The notes beneath the pieces are model-generated. The model ran no database searches. It was not told where the DNA came from and was given only the letters and a program-made list of their open reading frames with translations. A stretch of 64,000 nucleotides of DNA, from contig JAIVFJ010000063.1 of the NCBI GenBank assembly GCA_025765615.1, forward strand, positions 124,001 through 188,000, read 5' to 3'. Positions 11,098-22,252 of the stretch are shown piece after piece. Source of the stretch: Zopfochytrium polystomum. Its lineage: Eukaryota; Chytridiomycota; Chytridiomycetes; Chytridiales; Chytridiaceae. The first letter of the stretch is position 1. Every line of letters begins with the position of its first letter. A program made the translations under genes and the position numbers.

Positions 11098-14000
11098 TCA
11101 TCTCCCCCTTTTAGGCCTCTTCTGCAACTTGGTGGGGTACCTGGTCTTGAACTCGAGCAGAAGGTCTTGGCAGTGAGTGAGGTTTGACTCAGGCTCCCAG
11201 GTGTTGTCAGCATCTGAGTAACCTTTCCACTTAACAAGGAACTTGAGTGTCCTTCCAAACCACTTGGCATCCAAGATTTGTTCAACCTCAAATTCCTCTT
11301 CACCTTCTACCCCAACTGGAGGAGGAGGAGGAACAACTCTGCCTGGAATGGAATTGGCCACAAACTTCTCCAAAAGGCTGACATGGAAAACTGGGTGGAT
11401 ATTCATGGATGCAGGGAGATCCAGCTTGAAGGTGACTGGATTGATTTGCTCCAAGATCTTGAAAGGTCCCAACTTGAGGTTGTCTAGCTTGGGACTTGGT
11501 CTTTTGGTCTGCAAGTTCTTCCTCAGAAGCCAAACTTGCTGACCCACAGCAAGGTCATGGTCCATTCTGTGAGTGTTGGCAAATCTTGAGGCATCTTCTT
11601 GGGCTTGCTTCAGGGTGGAGTCCAGGAAGGAGCTGATGATCTTGAGCTTATGTAAGTGTGAAGCCACAGCAGGAGCTTGGACATTGGATAGGGTCTCTTG
11701 TCCCAGAAGATCTCCTCTTGGATTGAAGCCATAGGTTGCAAAGAAAGGAGATAGCTGGGTGCTTGAGTGGAGAGAATTGTTGAGAGCAAATTCTGCCAGC
11801 GGAAGGAGGGTGGGCCAATCATCTTGTTGATAGCTGACAGAGCACCTCAAATACTGCTCCAGAGTCTGGTTTGTTCTTTCTGTTTGTCCATCAGTCTGAG
11901 GGTGATAAGCAGTTGACAGTTGAGACTTGATTCCAAGGGCTGCTGTGAGTGCTTTCCAAAATTGAGATCTGAACTGTGGTCCTCTGTCACTGACGATTGA
12001 CTGAGGCAGCCCATGGAGCCTGAATATGTGCTGCAAAAACAGGTCTGCTGTTCCTTGTGCATCTATATTCTCAGTGCAGGGGATGAAATGGGCCAACTTT
12101 GTCCTTCTGCAGATGACAACAAGGATAGAGTCAAATCCATGGGATGGGGGACGTTTCACAATGAAGTCCATGGATATTGATGACCAAGGGCTGATGGCAA
12201 TTGGGAGGGGCTACAGAAGTCCATAGGGCTTGTGTCTGCTGGATTTGTTTCTTTGACAGGTTTCACAGCTGCTGACATAGTTCTTGATGTACTTCCTCAT
12301 GCCTGGCCAGTAGAAGTCTCTGGAAACAAGCTCATATGTCTTGTGCTCTCCTGGGTGTCCAGCTGTTGCTGCATCATGCCTTGTCTTGAGTATCTCAAGT
12401 TTTTCCTCTTCTTGGCTGATTTGAATCTTGTGAGGCTTGGGGTCCTTGGAAATAGCATGGGCCCACACACTGTCAGGAAGCAATGAAAGGTGTGTCTTGG
12501 ATGGTGGGGTGAAACCATCTCCCCCTTCAGGTGCAAGGTCTGTTCTTCTTGACAGGGCATCAGCCACAGTGTTAAGGTGGCCAGGAGAATAGCACAGCTT
12601 AAAGTCATACTCAGAGAGCAGTTCAGCCCACCTGGCATGCCTCTGCTTGAGCAACCTCCTTGCCCTGAAGAAGGTGAGGTTCTTGTGACCAGAATAGACA
12701 GAGATGCCTTTAGAACCAGCCAAGTAGTGTCTCCAGAATTTGAATGCTTCCACAATTGCAAGCAACTCCTTGTCATGGACTGTGTAGTTACACTCAGCAC
12801 TGTTCAGCTTCCTGGAGTAATATGCCACTGGATGCAGAGGAGCAGAGGGGTCCTGAGAGCTTGGCTGGGACAGAACAGCACTGAGGGCATAGTCTGAGGC
12901 ATCAGTTTCCAAGGTGAAGGGAAGCAAGGGATCCACATGCTTAAGGAGTGATGCACTTGTGGTTGCTGTCTTAAGAGCTAGCCAGGCTTGCTCTGCTGCT
13001 GGGGTCCATTCAAACTTGGTGGTCTTCTTGGTGAGATCAGTGAGAGGCTTGGCTATGGCAGAATAGTTGGCAATGAAGGTTCTGTAGAAGTTGCAAAACC
13101 CAAGGAAGCTTTGAACATCCTTGATGGAATTTGGAGCCTTCCATTCAAGAATAGTTTGGATCTTGTCTGGTGCCATGGAGATCCCTTTGTCAGACACAAT
13201 GAACCCAAAAACTCAATGGAGGTCTTGTGGAATTCACACTTCTCCAGCTTTGCATAGAGGTGATGCTGTCTGAGTCTCTCCAAGACAGTCTTGACATGTC
13301 CCATATGGCTTGCAGTGTCGGACGAAAATACCAGGATATCATCCAGGTAGACAATGACAAAAAGGTCCAGAATATCCCTGAAGATGTCATTCATCATGCC
13401 TTGGAAAATAGCTGGAGCATTGGTAAGTCCAAAGGGCATGACCAAGTACTCAAAGTGACCGTATTTGCATCTGAAGGCAGACTTCCATTGATCCTGGGGT
13501 TTAATTCTGACCAAATTGTAGGCACCTCTGAGGTCAATCTTGGAAAATATCCTTGCATGGCTCAGTTTGTCCAGTAATTCAGAGATGAGAGGCAGTGGAT
13601 AGCGGTTCTTGACTGTCATCTCATTGAGATCTCTGTAGTCCACACAGGGTCTCAGTCCCCCATCCTTCTTCTTGACAAAAAAGATGGGAGCTCCAGCTGG
13701 TGACTTGGAAGGTTGGATGAATCCCTTGTTCAGCATTTCTTCAATGTATTCTTGGAGGGCCTTGGCTTCTGGTGGAGAGAGGTGGTACAGTGGCTTGAAA
13801 GGTGGGCTGCAAGTTTCATCCTTGAGTGGGATTTCACATCATAAGGCCTCTGAGCTGGTAGCAGGTCTGCCTTGGTCTTGGAAAACACATCAGCATAAGG
13901 GAGATATTCTTTTGGTAGCTTGGATGCCAGCAAAAGGTCTGATGGGTCCAGGTTGCCGTGCTCTTCAGCAGTGGGGCATGAATTCTTGACTGGGAACTGT

Positions 14001-14811
14001 GATTCTTGAATCTTTGACTGAGAGTTCTGTTCTTGGCAAAGGCTGTGAGCTGTGGAACTTGAATCTTGAATGTGGACTGTGAACTGTGGTACTTGAATCT
14101 TTGACTGTGGGTTCTGTGAACTAGAGTCTTGGTCATGACTGTGAGCTCTATGAGCTCTACTTGAATCTTGACTGTGAACTGTGAACTGTGGAACTGGGGT
14201 CTTGGCTGGGATTTGGGAACTGCAGGGTGACACTGGAGTTGTCTTTGGTGGTTGACCTTTAATACCTGGCTGTGAACCTTGAATCAAGGACTTGCGAACA
14301 TGAGACTTGGAGGCTTCACTTGAGTTTTGGGTGGCTGTTCCAATTGGTGGAGGTTGGACTTGACCAGTGACCCAATCAATGGCAGGGTTCTGGGCTTGCA
14401 GCCATGGTAATCCCAGGATGACAGAGAATGTGGGTGAGCCAAGATCCAATACTTCCAGGTTGACCATGGATGGTGGAAAGTCTTGGATGTGGAGGTTTAG
14501 CTTGGTTTCATGGCTGATTTCCTTGAACAGAGCATGATTGGCAAAGTGGACCTTGAGGGGTGTGGATTTCTTGATGGTGGGAATGGCACAAGACTTGACA
14601 AGGGTGGCATCAATGATGTTGCAGGATGATCCAGAGTCTATAAGGGCCTTGGTTGTGATGGTTGACTTGGGTGAGAGTTGAATCTTGACATCCATGGTGA
14701 GTTGGTGGAGCTTGGAATCTGAGGTGTTTGTGTTGCTGGTGGTGGTGATGAAACAGGGGCTGGTTGGAGGAGGGTCCAGGGATTTGCCCCTCAGTGAGCC
14801 TGGACCTGGGA
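11098..14811 (-). pseudogene. pol: pol remnant of copy 3
   Basis: Protease, RT, RNase H, integrase and chromodomain in the usual order, read right to left. Lesions: the one-base loss near 13838 and the TAG at about 12213-12215, both shared with copy 2, and the frameshift near 13203 common to all copies. The T-run lesion private to copy 2 is absent, so the integrase from 12171 to 11098 is one open frame of 357 residues. Confidence 0.9.
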
Positions 14812-15704
14812 GTTTGGGTGCTTCTTCCTTGGGCAGTCCTTGACAGCATGCTCCTTGGAGCCACAGTAAAAACACAGTCCCTGCTGGGCCCTCCTTGTTT
14901 TCTCCTCTTGGCTCAGAGGACCCTTAGGAAGTGTCTCAACTGCATCCACTTGCATGGGTTCAGGAACTGTAAGAGCTTGAGGAACTGGGGTAGGTCTTGA
15001 TGTAGTTCCTACTTGTCTTTGCTTCAGCCTCTTGGAGTAGAGTCTGTTGTCAATCTTGATGGCAAGGAGAATGTACTCTTCCAAGGTCTCAGGGATGTGC
15101 AGAGACTGGGAGAGCATGTCTTGGATAGACTCATGGAGACCATCATGGTACAGCTCCATCAGAGCTGCATCATTGTATCCAGAGTCTCTGGCTAGTTGCT
15201 TGAATTGGTTGGTGTAGGCCACACAAGATTGCTTTCCTTGCTTGATATGCTTGAGCTTGGATCTTGCTGTCCAAGATGCGTAGGGGTCACCAAAGGTAGC
15301 CTCCAGCCCTTCCCAGAGCTCTTGCAGGGTGGTGGGTGAGACTGGTACCATGATTGAGCTTGACCAGACAGGAGGGTGCTTGTGAAAAGAACCTTGACTT
15401 GCTCACTGGGAAATCTTGAAGGTTGGAGAAGGATGACATTCTCCACAGTGGCCATAAAGTTCCTGAGGTCTTTGGCCAGCCCAGTGAACTTGTCAGGGCT
15501 AGGAACCTTGGGCTCTCTTGCTTGGTTGGCTTGGGGCAGGGGAAGAGCTTGATGTTCTTTTTGGTGAAGTTGTTGTTGAAGCTGGTGCTGCTGGTGAAGG
15601 ACTTGTTCTTGAAGTTGATGTGTCTGTCTTGAAAGGGCTTGTAATTGGTCCATCAAGGCTTGGAAGGCAGTTGCATCAGGGAAGGTGTTGTTTGGGTCAG
15701 ACAT
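14791..15704 (-). pseudogene. gag: gag of copy 3, broken by a small deletion
   Basis: The start codon at 15704 and the N-terminus match copy 1. Near 15345 about ten bases are lost and neighbouring bases changed just after the SWY motif, shifting the frame. The downstream part (15351 to 14791) keeps the CCHC knuckle in another frame. The -1 slippery heptamer is retained at 14812-14818. Confidence 0.88.
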
Positions 15705-15731
15705 GATGGCAGAGAGTAGTAGGAGAGGGTG

Positions 15732-15742
15732 AAGTGAATTAT
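15732..15742 (-). other. self-priming primer binding site of copy 3
   Basis: On the - strand this reads ATAATTCACTT two bases after the 5' LTR, identical to 398-408 and complementary to the R region of the adjacent LTR. Confidence 0.75.
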
Positions 15743-15744
15743 GA

Positions 15745-16058
15745 TGTCAGGAACATGGCAGGACAAGGCAAGGCATGGCAGACAAGGAACTGAGAGGAGT
15801 GATGATTGTATTGGAAACAATAATTCACTTGAGGGATGGGACAGGTCCCCCATCCCCCCTTTTATACCTATTGAGAGTCTTCCTTGTCAAGACTCAAAGA
15901 AAGTTCCAGAAAGAGCAATTAGTAATACAATGATACCAATGATACCAATGACAACAAGACAAGTCAGGAAAGCAAATAAGGTTCCAGAAGGTTCCACAAG
16001 GTTCCATGAAGGAATGTTCTAGAAGGTTCCAGAGGTTTCCAGAGGGTGATTCATAACA
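15745..16058 (-). repeat. 5' LTR of copy 3 (314 bp class)
   Basis: Reverse complement of the 9666-9979 LTR type, with one heat-shock block fewer than the 353-bp LTRs. Its outer flank is TCCCT (16059-16063), the reverse complement of the AGGGA after the 9979 LTR end. Confidence 0.93.
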
Positions 16059-16380
16059 TCCCTCGAAGGATCTGTCAACCCTGATCAAGTTCTGTGACTT
16101 GACCCACCTTGTTGACGGAGGCCACAAATGTTTGACTCTGATGACGAGAGCTTGGGCTGGCATGCCTGTGCTTCTGTTATGGTTGACGCTACTTTGGGCC
16201 CAATGGCATCACCCCTACCGCCAGTGCTGGGTCCAGCACCTGGGGAAAAAAACAACTCACAGAATGCCTGGCTCCTTGGACCTTTCAGGTCCCCATTGTC
16301 CCCTGGCTCCACAAAACACCGCTATGGCAATCATGCGTGGGACCAGCCAGCACTTTGGGGGCCTTGCATGCCTGAGACAG
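16059..16380. other. region between the retroelement and the tRNA-like sequence
   Basis: An open + strand frame from ATG 16128 to 16505 (FDSDDESLGW..., Pro-rich) exists but has no recognisable domain and runs across the tRNA-like sequence. I do not call it a gene. Nothing else is seen. Confidence 0.4.
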
Positions 16381-16452
16381 TGGGATATCGGGGATTGAAC
16401 CCGGGACCTCCTGCACCCAAAGCAGAAATCATACCACCAGACTTGGTTGGGG
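16381..16452 (-). tRNA. tRNA-Pro(UGG)-like sequence, probably a pseudogene or SINE head
   Basis: On the - strand there is a D-arm-like A box (AAGTCTGGTGG), an anticodon stem CTGC/GCAG with loop TTTGGGT (anticodon TGG, Pro), and a T-arm with a good B box (GGTTCAATCCC). The 3' end reads ...ATATCCCA. The expected 5' acceptor strand is not present upstream (CCCAACC does not pair with TATCCCA), so it is unlikely to be a working tRNA. Intact A and B boxes would still allow RNA polymerase III initiation, as in tRNA-derived SINEs. Confidence 0.5.
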
Positions 16453-16554
16453 CAAGAGACAAACTTTTGCCACCCACTCCCCAGGCCAGTGCCGGTAGCC
16501 TGTAGGTAAACAAAGGAAGGTGGTGGCCTCCAGGCTGTACCTTTTCCTCCTGAA

Positions 16555-16852
16555 TAGGGTCTGCCACAGACTGAACTGGGTCAAATCTGAAATAAATTTG
16601 AGTTTGATTTGAATTCGAATCAGACTTGAATCAAATGAATTCTCCAGTATAGAGCGATTTGAATTCGATTTGATTCAGGTTTTATAAGTAAAAAATCGAA
16701 ATTCCATTTGATTTGGCGCAATTTGAGTGCAAAAACAGCCATTTGTCAGATTCAAATGTCTGGGAAATACATTTTTTCTTGTCATTTGGGTCTGGAAAGC
16801 AGAATCAAATCAAATCAAACCCAAATGGGGATCTGGTCTGTGGCAGACGCTA
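16555..16852. repeat. MITE-like inverted-repeat element
   Basis: About 298 bp bounded by 17-bp inverted repeats (16555-16571 and 16836-16852, 16 of 17 matching, core GTCTGCCACAGAC). The inside is rich in ATTTGA/TCAAAT motifs in both orientations, so the whole can fold on itself. No coding frame and no clear target duplication. Confidence 0.45.
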
Positions 16853-17090
16853 CTTGTAAAGTGCTTTGCAGCTGGCCAACACTGCTGGAAATCATTGTCA
16901 GCTCTGCTGCTGGCAAGCTTGCGGCATCAGGGAGATTGTTGCCCTCATTGCAGCAAATATGATGGCAAAATTAGAAAGAAAAGACCACACCTGGTGCTTA
17001 TGGCCCTGCTTTGGCAAGTGATGGTTTTGGTTTCCTGAGAGTGCCCCCCCTTGGCACTTTGATGGTGCAGGAGCTTTGTCATGCGACAAC
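16853..17090. promoter_or_regulatory. upstream region of the ankyrin gene
   Basis: 238 bp between the palindromic element and the ATG at 17091. No clear TATA box. A C-run precedes the start by about 45 bp. Confidence 0.3.
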
Positions 17091-18677
17091 ATGACACTGG
17101 ACAATAAGGTACTCGAGGCAGCACTCCTCGCGAGGCAACGAGACGTCGCAGACTGGCTAATGGATCAAGGGACTCTGTTGGAGACTCGTGCACCAGGAAT
17201 TTTGTCCGTGCTTTACTTCGCTGCTACTAATGGACACAATGACGTTGTAGAGTGGCTATTGAAACACGGATGTGATGTCAACGAAACTCTGCACGGATCA
17301 ACGCTTCTTCATTTTGCGATTCTCAATAACAAGTCAGAGATGGTTTGCTTGCTTCTGGAGCGCGGGCAGATCCCAACGCCAGGAATTCCCGGGAAATGAC
17401 GGTTCTAGGTTTGGCATGTAATCTGCGCGAAGCGGAATTGGCAAAGATTCTTCTGCAACGAGGAGCAGACACCAACCTTCCGGCAGTGGGTTCCACGAGC
17501 CCCATTCTTATGGCGGCTTTATATGGAGACCTTGAAATTTTGCGAATTTTACATCAAAACGGCGGGAGCATCGCTCACAGTAGCGCTATGTCAAGTCCGA
17601 TGGTTGCAGCTTGTATGACTGGTCAAGCTGAGGTCATTGAATATTTGCTGGACCATGATGTCGATGTGAACGGAAAGTTGGAGGGCGGGATGACACCGAT
17701 ATTCTATGCGGTTTTGCTGAATCGGCTTGATATTGCTGAAGTGCTTTTTTGGAATGGAGCGAATCTGGACGCCACCACACATCAGGATCGTACCCTCCTT
17801 CATCTTGTGGCGGAAAAGGGAAATGCAGAGGCTATCAAGTGGTTGCTCCAGCATGCGGCAGAAAATGATGCCCGTGACGACATGAATATGACGCCTCTTC
17901 ACCATGCGTGCAACGGTGGTCACGCAGACGCAGCCCGAGTCCTCCTTGCGTACGGCGCTGAAGTGAACGAAAGGGACGATAACGATCAAACGCCGCTTGT
18001 CCACGCAGTGTGGAGCGGCCACCTTGCCGCCATGATGGTGCTTGTCGAGCATGGCGTGAATCTGACTGCTGCTTCTGACCAAGACAAGTCGGCGCTGTCC
18101 CTGGCTGCGCAGGAAGGGAATTTGGGCGGGGTCCGCTGGCTGTTTGTATGCAAAGATTGACGCACACTTTGTCGGACTGTCGCTGACGGACTCTTTCAGG
18201 TCTGGAAGCCCGGAAGTCGCCGAGTTTCTCCTTGATAATGGACTAGTCAAAGGGAACCTTGCCTACGACTGGCTGGAGCAAGCAGCGCGTTTTGGTGAAG
18301 TCGAAATTGTCGAAATGATTCTGAGCCGACTTCCTGAGAGAGTCTTCAGCGGTGAAGGTTATCCTGGCCGAGATTGGGCCAATGTCATGGCCATTGCATT
18401 GCATGCAGCAGTTCAGCATTCGCATTTGGAAGTTGTGCGAGTGCTGCTGGATTATGGCGTGGCAGTGGATGCGTTGGCAGTGGATGTACTGGGTTACCGG
18501 TGCTTGTGGACGGCCTTACACCACGCTTGCCAAAGCGGGAATCATGTCATGGTCCGGGCATTGGTCGAAGCTGGTGCGGATGTCCGTGCCGTCACCGACC
18601 CCACACGTGCGCCGAAAGACTACCCGTATGGAAGCGAAACGACGAAAATAAGAGTTTTTGAAAGGTTGGGTAAATAG
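17091..18677 (+). pseudogene. ankyrin-repeat protein gene with one frameshift
   Basis: Encodes about 509 residues made almost entirely of ankyrin repeats (signatures such as TPLHHACNGGHADAARVLL and GNAEAIKWLL), which bind other proteins. Exon 1 is 17091-18141, the intron 18142-18199 (GTTTGT...CTGAC...TTTCAG) and exon 2 18200-18677, joined in phase. A single base appears lost near 17363-17367 (a G-run), so the first ~92 codons are in another frame. The repeat periodicity continues smoothly across the break. Either a recently inactivated gene or a sequencing error. No second domain is seen. Confidence 0.7.
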
Positions 18678-18821
18678 TCGATTGGCTTGCAAACACAAGG
18701 GCAAGCTGAAGAAATGAAGGGCAAAAAACCAAATGCCTTGGACAGACAAGAATCATGAACATGGAATTTCTGTTTCTTCCCACTGCCTGTTTACTTGCGG
18801 ATGCATGAGAAGTGTGTATAA

Positions 18822-19079
18822 TGTATACGCTCACATGGCTGGGTTAAAGACCACCGAGATCTTTTTCTGCCACGCCATTTTTCTTCCGACCTGCACGCGG
18901 AGCTGCCGTCGTACCTCTTTGACCATTACAAGCATCACCATTATCTCGGGCAGATGGCAGACGTAAATGAAACCATTGTGGACAAGCGGCGACGGCAAAA
19001 CCGATTTTTTGAGGTTGCCAGGCCTTTTTCCCGTCGACAGGAAGGCGGAGAGGAGAGAGCCTCCACCGGATGGGACTGA
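18822..19079 (+). pseudogene. orphan coding-like segment
   Basis: An 85-codon open frame without an in-frame ATG at its start (stop TAA just before, TGA at 19077). Its composition is protein-like: an ELPSYLFDHYKHHHYLGQM stretch followed by a basic/acidic tail. An overlapping frame at 19050-19100 contains PDGTDVRVG, also found at the C-terminus of the 45972-46610 protein. It may be the last exon or relic of a gene. Function unknown. Confidence 0.3.
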
Positions 19080-20436
19080 TGTGCGAGTGGGGGTTGCGAT
19101 GTGGAAGCGTGGGTCGCTTCCTTGGTTTCTGGGGGGCTTTCTGTCTGGGTTTTCCGGCAGCTTCCTGTTTTGGGAGGCCCCACTTCTGTCAGTTTGTGTC
19201 TTCATTTACCTGCTGTGTCTTGTGTCCACTCCCACGCAACGCTTTTCTCTGCCTCCACATGGCCGCTTTTTTTCTTCTCTCTTCCTTCTTTTTTTTGTTG
19301 TTGCCTTTTTCTTCCAGCTCGTCGTTCGTTGGTGGGGGGGGGAAAGCCAATACACACTCTTGTCACCCGACTTCCTGCCATCCAGCCGTCCCGCGCACCT
19401 AGCCCTACACCCCACGCTGTCCCATCCCATTCCATCCCATCCTCGTGAGGTGCTACTTTTGCCCTGGGGGTCGCACGCCCATCTTCCGCCAGGGGTTAGG
19501 GAGCTACGGGCCAGGCTTCCACAGCGAACGAGTTGGTCTGAAGGATTTGGGCATGTGACCTGGTATTGAAGAGCGAAGAGTTTTTGTCACTCGATGGCAA
19601 CAACGAAAGATAAATTGCAGCCATCGAAATTGTAACCCATGCACACTATGGATCACAGAAAGAAAAAAATCTGCTGCAACAAGCTCGAAATTTTTTTTGT
19701 CGTTTTCGCCGCCAACAGACAAACGAAAAATATACAAAATTTACAGAGGATTGTGGAACTCACAGGGCCCCTACTACTCACTAACGATTCGGGTTAAATC
19801 CGCAGGGCTCTTGCTCTGTCTAATCGTTTGAACAGAATCTAGAGCAACGCTGAAGATGCTCTAAAACATCCCACACAACTATTTTGCAGACTTGACCCCT
19901 CAGCACACAGAGAACTCGCCGGTGTTATCAGGAACGGCGAGAAGCAAACCTGCACGGCGGCGCTTTCCGCCTTCGAAGACGACGGCGGCGAGGACGACGA
20001 GCATCGTCTTCATCAACCACACGTACCCGACCTACACCCACACTGTTGACTTTTAGACCTTATTTTCTTTCTTCCTCTTTTCACTTTCCTTTCTTGCTCT
20101 GTTGGTTGGCAAGAGAGTGCGCTCCTGCGCTCCGATCATCCCTCCCTCTCCATCATTTATGCCATATTTCCATGTCAGAATCTTCGTCTCATCCGCGTGT
20201 CCAGCTCCTGCCGATTCCCTCAACACACCCCCGACACTTGCCGATGCGCCGCCGTTCGCTGCAGATCAAAGCGAAGCTTCCATATCCCACCATCAGCGTG
20301 ACGCATACGGTCAATTTCGCAGTTGTTCACAATCATGTCAAAGTCCCGCAGGGATGCGTACAAATCGCCTTGCAAAGAACACACGCTCACGTCAACCCCC
20401 AAGAACGCATTCGTCTGAATGTATGTATTGAGATGA
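19080..20436. other. intergenic, low-complexity pyrimidine-rich stretches
   Basis: Contains T/C-rich runs (19250-19320), short CCCATCC-type repeats near 19420-19440 and no frame with recognisable features. Nothing else is seen. Confidence 0.5.
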
Positions 20437-20625
20437 CTCTCCTTCGAGACTCAGAGTCTACGTCCATCCTCCCACCGACGCGCGGCAACACTCCATCCGA
20501 TCGTCATCCTCGCCGTCACCTTCGTCGTCTTGCAGACCGACTTTGTCCTGCGCCAGCTCACTGCCGAACTAAGCGTGGTGGAGGCGGGGGCCACCCGAAT
20601 CCCTGGCCCGTTAGACCCTAAATGA
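20437..20625 (+). pseudogene. relic of a C-type single-pass membrane protein (block I)
   Basis: The segment RDSESTSILPPTRG and, after a frameshift near 20487, VILAVTFVVLQTDFVLRQL to TGA 20623 align with the transmembrane part of the proteins at 45972 and 50183 (shared pattern: TM helix, then FVLxRxIAE). No intact start. It sits upstream of an A-type gene exactly as at 50183-50971. Confidence 0.55.
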
Positions 20626-20846
20626 AGAGTGACCTTCGGTGCCCGTTCTTGACCACCCCGCGACCCAAGGTTCGAACCTTGTGGTTCCAAATGGGTGCTT
20701 ATTCGAGAAAAGCTATAAGAAAAATAAAAAATCAATTTCGGTTACTGCTTTTTTCTCACTTTTTCTATTTCTTGCCGCTCGCCCCTGCTTTTTCAGGTGG
20801 GGAGGCGAAATTGACATGATAGAACAACACCGCAGCAACAGAACAG

Positions 20847-21149
20847 ATGGACGAAGAACGCCAGCCTCTCCTCCACGCTTGCGACCCCGGAGTCGACTCC
20901 ACCGACGGCGTGTGCGTGGCCGGCTGTGCCAAGTGCAGAAACAGCTCCACTGACGAGAAACCGCCCCAAGACGGCCACCAGCAAGATCAGTTAGCGCTTT
21001 TCCGCGGATCCTCATACGCAAGCCAACTCCTCATCGCCGCAGCCTCGACATTGGCCATCACAATAGTTGTTACCTTGCTCATCTGCTGCGAGATCCGCCG
21101 AATCACGGCCAAGTTCGAAGCGTTTCAAGAAATTGAAATTGGAGCCTGA
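20847..21149 (+). CDS. small single-pass membrane protein, A type (block I)
   Basis: 100 residues. N-terminus MDEERQPLL resembles an acidic dileucine sorting signal. The middle contains a CxxxCxxC-like cluster (residues ~23-31). One hydrophobic helix spans ~59-82 (SQLLIAAASTLAITIVVTLL) and is followed by a short charged tail (EIRRITAKFEAF). No signal peptide, so a tail-proximal anchor with cytosolic N-terminus is likely. Paralogue of 50971-51291 with the same start and same tail pattern. Function unknown. The repeated family in this window suggests lineage-specific expansion. Confidence 0.7.
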   Translation: MDEERQPLLHACDPGVDSTDGVCVAGCAKCRNSSTDEKPPQDGHQQDQLALFRGSSYASQLLIAAASTLAITIVVTLLICCEIRRITAKFEAFQEIEIGA

Positions 21150-21279
21150 TTGGTCAAAATAAACAGCAACTGGGCAGTTTATGTGCGGGAACAGAAACCA
21201 GAGTTGAGCTGGAGGTGGGCGATTGTAGTGAGCGCCGTGTGCAATAAAACTTTGAAACGACAGTTCCCCACAACCCGAT

Positions 21280-21935
21280 ATGACCCAGGACAACGGGCGG
21301 CGCAGCGACGAGCCACCGCCGACCAGCGGGATCTACCGTCAGCTCGCGCTCCTCGCGCTTCTGGTACTCTCCCTGGTCGGCGATGCTGCGCGCACCTTCC
21401 ACCGCGCCGCGCGGATCTTGCACGAGGCGAAGACCTTCGTTGTCGGCAAACAGCGCATCGCGACATGGACCCCGCCGCGACCAGGTATCGGCTGCGGCTG
21501 CCACGACGCCGACTCCAAGACGATGATTGTGGCTGGGTTTCGCCGCATCGTGCTGTCCAACGAGTTCGTTTCATGGATGTTACAGATCGGGATGCCAATT
21601 TGGCTGAGGCCTCGACCGTCGTCAAGACAGGTGAGGGCGTAACTTCAACGAAACCTTCGATCTGCCACCAACAGCTGCTAAAGTTTCAAAAAGGCCATCC
21701 CACCTCCCCCACACAGCAGGACATCGCCTCACACATCGCCGCCAACGTGTCCGTCGAAGCCCAAACAGTGTGGCTGACCACGCTTACAACCAGTTTCAAG
21801 ACACTTCATCGCACCAAAGCGCGCATAACGACTGCACATTACATGGAGATCGAGCGAATGATACTATTCATCTCTACATTGACGCCGTGCAGTACTGTTC
21901 TCAGTCGTCCTTGTTTTTCGAAAGAACTTTCTTAG
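21280..21935 (+). pseudogene. D-type protein gene of block I, internally deleted
   Basis: The ATG at 21280 opens a frame with a hydrophobic helix (LALLALLVLSLVGDAARTF) followed by a conserved PRPGIGCGCHDAD segment. Near 21560 it is cut relative to its paralogue at 51403-52223: the stretch holding the intron and flanking codons is missing, and the downstream part (RVRFMDVTDRDANL ... QKGHPTSPTQQ ... LTTSFKT) continues in another frame to 21935. The conserved frame in both copies shows that this was coding sequence. Unknown function. Confidence 0.5.
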
Positions 21936-22252
21936 AAAAACCATTCGGCTTCGCACAGATTTTACCAACTAGAAAGCCAGCGGAAAGCGTTTCGGCCAGA
22001 TCAACCGAGGCCTCTCTCCTCCCACGACTGCTCCACGACCGCCTTTTCTGGCGCGGGGCCTATGACCTAAGATTAAAAAGCTTGGAAGCGTCGAGGCCCG
22101 TCTCGGTGAGCGGGTTAGGAGGGCAGAGGTAACATTGAGAGGGGAATCGTCGATATGTAGGAGACAAGGAAGCTCCCTGAGTGGGAGGCCAGCGGAGGAC
22201 AGAAAGAAATGGGGAGAAACGAAAACCCAATGGACGAAGGCGACGCCCATTG

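Larger units (their letters stand above)
10745..16058 (-). mobile_element. Ty3/gypsy chromovirus, copy 3 (inverted)
   Basis: Full-length layout on the - strand: 314-bp 5' LTR (15745-16058), primer site (15732-15742), gag, pol, polypurine tract and 353-bp 3' LTR (10745-11097). Two LTRs of different length classes in one element are not expected from a simple insertion and point to recombination. It shares the pol frameshift and the integrase stop of copy 2. Confidence 0.93.

Noticed and set aside
13227..13577. Antisense open frames inside the retrotransposon copies
   Set aside because: Present at the same place in each copy only because the copies are near-identical. No domains. They lie opposite RT.
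20667..20680. AAGGTTCGAACCTT as a tRNA B box
   Set aside because: A perfect palindrome but no A box, anticodon arm or acceptor pairing on either strand.
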